Position numbers and translations under genes: made by a program. Shown here one piece after another: positions 4,838 through 9,738 of a stretch of 9,738 nt of DNA (positions are counted from its first letter, which is position 1; every line of letters starts with the position of its first letter). The DNA comes from Sutterella sp. (GTDB taxonomy: Bacteria > Pseudomonadota > Gammaproteobacteria > Burkholderiales > Burkholderiaceae_F): NCBI GenBank assembly GCA_020025965.1, contig JAHHRG010000065.1, positions 1-9,738 of the forward strand. The letters run 5' to 3'. Below the pieces are notes generated by a model that was not told where the DNA came from, made no database searches, and saw only the letters and a program-made list of their open reading frames with translations.

Positions 4838-6964
4838 TTAAGCATCCAGACGCGCCGCCAAACCGCTCACACGCGTCGTAGCAGTGGCCACGGCCTTTTC
4901 GAGAACGGACGTTCGGCCGAAGATTGTGACCGATTCCTTCGTTCGCGTCACGCCCGTGTAGAGAAGTTCACGCGTTGCGAGCGGAGAATCGTCCTTCATC
5001 GGAAGGAAAACCGCTACGTGTCGGAATTCCGAGCCCTGCGACTGGTGAATGGTCATCGCAAAGGCCGAATCATGACGCGGCAAAAGAGACGGCGGAATGC
5101 GAAGCCCCTCGCCCTCTTCGAGCCCCGAATCGCCGAAAATCGTCATCAGACGTTTTTCGCCCTCTTTCATGACGGGCAACACCACACCGACGTCGCCGTT
5201 ATAAACACCCAGCATGTCGTCGTTCTGACGAACAATGACGACGGCGCCCGGCCAGGACGACCCGACAGTTTCTCCGTCATCAAGCCCTTCTTCGACCAAA
5301 CGCGCTTTCACCTGCTGAATCATGTAGGCATTCAGGGCGGCCACGCTCTGAGGACCGTGACGCTGAGCGCAAAGCGGTCGGAAGTTCATAAGAACCGTCC
5401 AGACACGCTCCAAATTTTCTTGAGACATCTCGCGCAAATAAGCAACGAGCGCCTCGCAATAGAGCGACATATGCGCATCGATCCAAACGCGGGCCGTTTC
5501 CGAAAAGCCCAAGAAACTCGGTTCGTCGGGATAAGCGGCAACGGAGTATACCTTCTTGCTGCCTGGCTTCACTTTGATGTCGGCTTCCGCTTCGGTACGA
5601 AGACGAATTGATTCAAGCTCTTCGGCCTCAGTCTTGCCGACGCGTTTGGCTCGCTCCTTGAGTTTCATCGGCTTGAGAAGCTTCACGATCGTACTCATGG
5701 CTTCTTCGTCAGTCTTATTGCCGTCGTGATTGATGGCATGGGCAATTTCGGCGATGGGTGAGCCTTCGGCAAAACGGCGGCTTACTTCCAGCTTGACCGT
5801 GGCGTCCGCAAGACCGCCCACGGCTCTCGAAATATCCGCAAAAACAGCCCCCGGCCCCACCGCGGCGAGCTGATATTTATCGCCCAAAATGATGACGCGA
5901 GTTTTCTCCGCTATCGCATCGAAGAGCTTCGCTGCCAAATGCACGTCGATCATCGACGCTTCGTCAATAATGAGCACGTCGGCCTCGAGAGGATTCTCGG
6001 TCGAGGGTTTGCTGCCCGACGAGGTTCGGGTCGCGAGCCACTTGTGGATCGTGCGCGATTCGATCACGGCACGAGCCCCGGCGACGCCGCGATTGGCCGG
6101 GCCCAGATGAAGGAAAGCTTTTTTAAGCCACTCGTCGGTCGTAAGATTCTGAATCGACTGACGCATGCGCCCCGTCGCCTTCCCGGTCGGTGCCGCCAGA
6201 AAAACACGAAGCGGTTCTTCCGTCTCATCGAGAAGCCCGTCGCCCTCTTTCATCGCCGTCAGGAGGCATTCGAGAATCAAGCCTACCGTCGTCGTTTTTC
6301 CGGTACCGGGACCACCCGAAATCACCGTCAGCCGACGAGTCAAGGCTTTTTCAACGGCCTTTTCCTGCAATTCGTTTTTGGCTTCCGGATTAAGCGCCTG
6401 TGAGAGCTTTCGAATCGTCTCATGCATGGCCGGACTCAAATTCGACTCGCTCCCGGCACTCTTGCCCATTGCAAGGAGTTTCACGGCCAGCGCACATTCT
6501 TCAGCGAAGTATCGCGCAACGTAAAGACGGGGATTATCGGCATCCGACGCTTTGTCGAGCACCAAGGGTGTCACGGGTGCTTCGCCTTCCTCTCTCGGAT
6601 AAACGCCCAAGAGACCCTTATCGGCAAGGCGAACGAAGCCCGCCTTCAAACGATCGTGAGCCTCCGGATCCGCCACGGCTGCCGGGCGGGATTCGTCAAC
6701 GGCCGTTTCCGAAGCCGCCGGCACGTATTCGGTCTCATTGCTCGGCAAATCGGCACTTTCCGGCAACGTAAAGAGGCGTTCCAACTCTTCGGCACAGATG
6801 CAGACGCTCCCTTCCGTTTCGGAGAGCTCAATGCCTTTCATGATGACCGACATCATCAGACGGTCCTCATCCGACACGGCGCCTTTGCCGTTACGTTCGG
6901 CCATGCGAAGAAGCGCTTCGCCCATCCCTGTCAAAGGGCAATCAATGACTTCGGTTCTCAGCAT
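4838..6964 (-). CDS. recD: RecD, exonuclease V alpha subunit (5'-3' helicase)
   Basis: An SF1B helicase that, with RecB and RecC, unwinds and degrades double-strand DNA ends and loads RecA after Chi-type recognition. I take ATG 6962-6964 as the start. It overlaps the recB stop in the arrangement ATGCTGA and follows a purine-rich GGGAGAGGCGG site, giving 708 residues. A longer reading from TTG at 6994 has no such support. Numbered from that ATG, motifs are Walker A GGPGTGKT (217-224), Walker B IIDEAS (D334, E335), GDKYQLAAVGPG (361-372), SRRF (395-398), the TIHQSQGSEF helicase motif (about 638-647) and LLYTGVTRTK (667-676). The protein is about 100 residues longer than E. coli RecD (608). The extra length is in an acidic linker (about 70-105) and a charged insert (about 420-480). 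Translational coupling to recB fits subunit stoichiometry. Confidence 0.96.
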   Translation of the reverse strand: MLRTEVIDCPLTGMGEALLRMAERNGKGAVSDEDRLMMSVIMKGIELSETEGSVCICAEELERLFTLPESADLPSNETEYVPAASETAVDESRPAAVADPEAHDRLKAGFVRLADKGLLGVYPREEGEAPVTPLVLDKASDADNPRLYVARYFAEECALAVKLLAMGKSAGSESNLSPAMHETIRKLSQALNPEAKNELQEKAVEKALTRRLTVISGGPGTGKTTTVGLILECLLTAMKEGDGLLDETEEPLRVFLAAPTGKATGRMRQSIQNLTTDEWLKKAFLHLGPANRGVAGARAVIESRTIHKWLATRTSSGSKPSTENPLEADVLIIDEASMIDVHLAAKLFDAIAEKTRVIILGDKYQLAAVGPGAVFADISRAVGGLADATVKLEVSRRFAEGSPIAEIAHAINHDGNKTDEEAMSTIVKLLKPMKLKERAKRVGKTEAEELESIRLRTEAEADIKVKPGSKKVYSVAAYPDEPSFLGFSETARVWIDAHMSLYCEALVAYLREMSQENLERVWTVLMNFRPLCAQRHGPQSVAALNAYMIQQVKARLVEEGLDDGETVGSSWPGAVVIVRQNDDMLGVYNGDVGVVLPVMKEGEKRLMTIFGDSGLEEGEGLRIPPSLLPRHDSAFAMTIHQSQGSEFRHVAVFLPMKDDSPLATRELLYTGVTRTKESVTIFGRTSVLEKAVATATTRVSGLAARLDA

Positions 6965-9738
6965 TCCGCCTCTCCCGCAAACAAAGTTTTCCAATCGTCA
7001 GAAAAAAGCACGTCCAGATCCGCAATGAGTTTCGGAGGAACAGGATCGAGAACGACGCCTTGAAGGTGTCCGTCCGCCCCGCGTTCGGCCGACGCCTTCA
7101 CGCCGCGCAGGAAAACGTAAACGGCCCCGCCGATCACATCCTCACGCCATGCGTCGCCAAGACGAAGCTTCAGGAAGCGCCTCAGTGCCACCAAATAAAT
7201 CAGATATTGCAGACGGTAATGATGCTTCGTCATTTCCCCGGCCATCACCTCCTCGGTGTAATCCTCCGCACAATTGACGTGTTCGGCAATGGCGTTACTC
7301 TTCCAGTCAAGAATCCAGAAGCGTCGGTTGTGATCCATAAAGGTCAAGTCGATAAACCCGGTGAGGTAGCCCGCCAGCGTTTTCTCGTCGAGTCCCGGCA
7401 CGGCATAGCGAGGATCGGCCTTGGCGAGCCATTCACCCAGGCGCTTCGCCGTCAAGCCTTTGGGCATCGAGAGAAGAAATTCCATTTCGGCCGCACGAGC
7501 CGCGGGCTTGATGTCCTTTAAACGAACGCCCGGCAAAATCTCCGCGTTGAGCACGTCGTAGATCATGTCCGAAGCCGCACGAACGGCATTTTCGAAATGA
7601 AGCGGCGACTCAAAGGCGGACATATGACTGCGAATGACGTTTTCAGCGAGCTTCTTTCGAGCAGGCTCCTCTTCATCGAGCGCCAGTTTCTGAAAGTCCG
7701 CCACTTCAAGCATACGGTGAAGCGTATCGCCCGCCTGCGTCCCGCGCGGGAAGTCGAGCATCGTCGGGGTTTCACGCGTCAAATCCGGTTTGAATCGAGC
7801 ACCGAAAACAGGCGTTGTTTCTCCGTCGTCGGACATCATGCGAGTGAGTCCCGTAAAGCTGCTCTTATACCAAGCGGGGTAAACACTCGTTGAGGGGCCG
7901 AGCTTGAGTTCGACTTGATCGCTCACGGATTCGACCGTCGGAATGCAACCGTCGATCGAACGGCCCTCCAGATCCTTCACTGTCATCAAATCGTCGAGCT
8001 TGATGAAACCGAGGTCGTCGAGCTTCGTCAGTCTCTCCCTCACCTCCGGCCATTGCACAGCCTTGAAGGGCTGGCCCATAAGAAGCTGCCAGTACGCGCA
8101 ACTCTCTTTGGCAATGCCTCTTCCCGAGATCTTCTCCGGATAAGATGCGGTCATCACAATGCGACAGGCCGCGCGTGTGAGTGCCACGTAAGCAAGACGA
8201 ATGTTTTCTTCGGCCACATCCACACTGAACGCTTCTTCGTTACTGCATTGATCCGGCCAAATTTTCAGCATCATCTGACCATTTTCGTAAAGACGAAGAA
8301 CGGGGTCCTTGGGCGGCTTTTGACACAAGGTTTTCGCGAACGGCAAATATACGACCGGGTATTGCAGACCTTTACTGCGGTGAATGGTCCAAACGGTCAC
8401 CAAGTTTGCATCGCTTGCCAAACGCACTTCCCAAGAGTCGTCTCCGCCCGGCGGATTGCGCATGGCCGATTCGAACCAGGCAATAAGGCCTGCCGGCGCG
8501 TTGTATCGCTTTCCGGCATTGTGAAGAATCTCAATCAGATGAGCAAAATTCGTGAGGGTCTGTTCGCCGCCCTTCGTAGGCAGCAATCTCTCGGCCGTTC
8601 TGAATTTCGTCATCAATTCGCCCAAAATCGGAGCCAAACCGCGACGACTCCATTGACGGCGTCCTTCCTCAAGGAAAAGTCGCAGTTCGGTTCGGTGTGC
8701 ATCGTCCTCTCTTTCGAGGTCGTTCAAAGTTTCACCGATCAAGCGCGTTGTGCGAGCCGCACGAACCGCGCGTTCGTCGTCGGGCGCGGCATAGGCATGG
8801 AGAACCGTCAACAGTTCCTCGGCTTCGGCCGTCATGCAAATATGGCTGTCGTCAAAAAGTCGCGTACGGATACCGTGTGTATCAAGCGATCTGCGAAGCG
8901 ATTCGAGCGCTTCGTTGTTTCTCACGCCGCGGCACAAAATGGCGATGTCGCGGGGTTCCAACGCACGAAGAGGAATCCTCTTATTGCCGTTCAACATGAC
9001 AAAATGCGGGCAATCGTCGGCAAGCCCCTTGCCTTCTTCAAAACTCTCCGCCTTGAGCGCAATTCGGCCTTTCTGCCCGCCTTGAATCATCATCACCATA
9101 TCGGCCGTCACAGCGCGGACTTCCGCCTCGGTCGCCGAATCGGCCTTCTCGAAATCGTCGCCGAGTCGAAGAACGAAGGGATCCATTTCAGTCCATTCAC
9201 CGTCTTTCCAAAGGTAAAGACCGGTATTCGTCGACTGCGATTCGACGGGCTTAAAGTCGAGTTTTTCGTTCAAAAAAGCAGGCTTCGGTGCCTCGCCATC
9301 AACCTCGGGGTAGGTAAAGAGCGCATTCACGGCCGCCACCAATCGCGGCGACGAACGATAATTTTTCGGCAGATTGGCAATCACCGCCGAACGACGCCCC
9401 TTGAGGTGTTCAAGATCTTCTTTGGCACGGAAATACGTGTTGAGGTCAGCGGAACGAAAACTGTAAATGGCCTGTTTCGGGTCACCCACAAAGAAAAGCG
9501 CACCGTTTTTCCAATCGTCGGGATTTTCGGGCAAAAAGAGTGCTTTGAAAACCTCGTATTGAACGGGGTCCGTATCCTGGAATTCGTCAATCAAAACGGC
9601 CTGATAGGCCGCGCGGACGCTCTTCACAAAAGCGAGTTCGCTCGTTTTATCGTAGAGTTCCGCATTGATCGTCTTCCACATCGTGATGAGAAGGTCGTCG
9701 TAAACGTGAATACCCGCATCGGCCTTGAGTTTTTCAAG
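6958..9738 (-). CDS. recB: RecB, exonuclease V beta subunit (5' end outside window)
   Basis: The 3'-5' helicase and only nuclease of RecBCD. The frame is open to the right edge, with 926 residues visible. The E. coli protein is about 1180, so roughly the first 250, including Walker A, lie outside. Helicase motifs in order are LIDEFQDTDP, GDPKQAIYSFR (about 9454-9486), NYRSS, VTVWTIHRSKGLQYP (8356-8400) and AYVALTR (8173-8193). The C-terminal nuclease domain has the expected histidine in TLHRM, the aspartate in GFIDL and the DWKSN signature (7294-7308), followed by YRLQYLIY, so it looks catalytically intact. An internal ATG at 9679-9681 is not the start, because upstream codons (IHVYDDLL) continue recognisable RecB sequence. 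It is followed directly by recD with a 7-base overlap; recC is presumably upstream, as in most recCBD loci. Confidence 0.97.
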   Translation of the reverse strand, partial: LEKLKADAGIHVYDDLLITMWKTINAELYDKTSELAFVKSVRAAYQAVLIDEFQDTDPVQYEVFKALFLPENPDDWKNGALFFVGDPKQAIYSFRSADLNTYFRAKEDLEHLKGRRSAVIANLPKNYRSSPRLVAAVNALFTYPEVDGEAPKPAFLNEKLDFKPVESQSTNTGLYLWKDGEWTEMDPFVLRLGDDFEKADSATEAEVRAVTADMVMMIQGGQKGRIALKAESFEEGKGLADDCPHFVMLNGNKRIPLRALEPRDIAILCRGVRNNEALESLRRSLDTHGIRTRLFDDSHICMTAEAEELLTVLHAYAAPDDERAVRAARTTRLIGETLNDLEREDDAHRTELRLFLEEGRRQWSRRGLAPILGELMTKFRTAERLLPTKGGEQTLTNFAHLIEILHNAGKRYNAPAGLIAWFESAMRNPPGGDDSWEVRLASDANLVTVWTIHRSKGLQYPVVYLPFAKTLCQKPPKDPVLRLYENGQMMLKIWPDQCSNEEAFSVDVAEENIRLAYVALTRAACRIVMTASYPEKISGRGIAKESCAYWQLLMGQPFKAVQWPEVRERLTKLDDLGFIKLDDLMTVKDLEGRSIDGCIPTVESVSDQVELKLGPSTSVYPAWYKSSFTGLTRMMSDDGETTPVFGARFKPDLTRETPTMLDFPRGTQAGDTLHRMLEVADFQKLALDEEEPARKKLAENVIRSHMSAFESPLHFENAVRAASDMIYDVLNAEILPGVRLKDIKPAARAAEMEFLLSMPKGLTAKRLGEWLAKADPRYAVPGLDEKTLAGYLTGFIDLTFMDHNRRFWILDWKSNAIAEHVNCAEDYTEEVMAGEMTKHHYRLQYLIYLVALRRFLKLRLGDAWREDVIGGAVYVFLRGVKASAERGADGHLQGVVLDPVPPKLIADLDVLFSDDWKTLFAGEAEC

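Noticed and set aside
6965..6994. Extended recD start at TTG 6994
   Set aside because: The ATG at 6964 has a purine-rich ribosome site and the usual short stop-start overlap with recB; the TTG has neither and would add a 37-base overlap.
5018..7521. Several 120-210-codon plus-strand frames opposite recD and recB
   Set aside because: They lie antisense to clear helicase motifs and have compositions typical of shadow frames, with no recognisable motif or convincing ribosome site.
9370..9378. Possible third copy of the terminator word (CGGCAGATT) inside recB
   Set aside because: It matches only nine bases, lies in coding sequence and has no partner arm; chance is sufficient.
9679..9681. ATG treated as the recB start
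   Set aside because: Upstream codons to the window edge continue RecB-like sequence, and the family is about 250 residues longer at the N-terminus.

Overview
The window reads as an ordinary stretch of a Gram-negative, probably proteobacterial, chromosome. It carries a RecBCD-type recBD pair and a proteobacterial-style kdp operon. A betaproteobacterial gut lineage such as Sutterellaceae is my guess from overall sequence feel, not something I could test. All supported genes lie on the minus strand, so transcription runs from high to low coordinates. The long genes are GC-rich (about 55-62% in 60-base lines I counted by hand). One gene in the middle is clearly AT-richer.

Layout in transcription order: (1) recB, entering from the right edge without its 5' end (9738-6958), is translationally coupled to recD (6964-4838). 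They encode the nuclease/helicase and fast-helicase subunits of exonuclease V; recC is presumably upstream, outside the window. (2) A terminator-like hairpin (4769-4820) closes recBD. (3) A solitary 367-residue protein with an HNH nuclease motif (4692-3589) is closed by a second hairpin (3511-3561) that closely resembles the first. (4) A gene-free stretch (3192-3588) holds that terminator, several inverted repeats and the presumed kdp promoter. (5) The potassium-pump operon follows: a 32-codon membrane microprotein (3191-3093), a 26-codon KdpF-like microprotein (3074-2994), kdpA (2940-1261) and kdpB (1245 to beyond the left edge). kdpC and any kdpDE sensor genes would lie further left.

How the parts work together: KdpA is the K+-selective channel-like subunit and KdpB the P-type ATPase that powers it. 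KdpF-type peptides are known to stabilise the complex. RecB and RecD degrade or process double-strand DNA ends in repair and against foreign DNA. The HNH gene between them is unrelated to either operon. Its lower GC, its own terminator and the 16-base direct repeats on both sides suggest a laterally acquired cargo gene, possibly defensive.

The most noteworthy points are the HNH singleton bracketed by paired, compensating hairpins and the two very short membrane proteins leading the kdp operon. I found no RNA genes, CRISPR array, insertion sequence or transposase. No completely new multi-gene system is visible.
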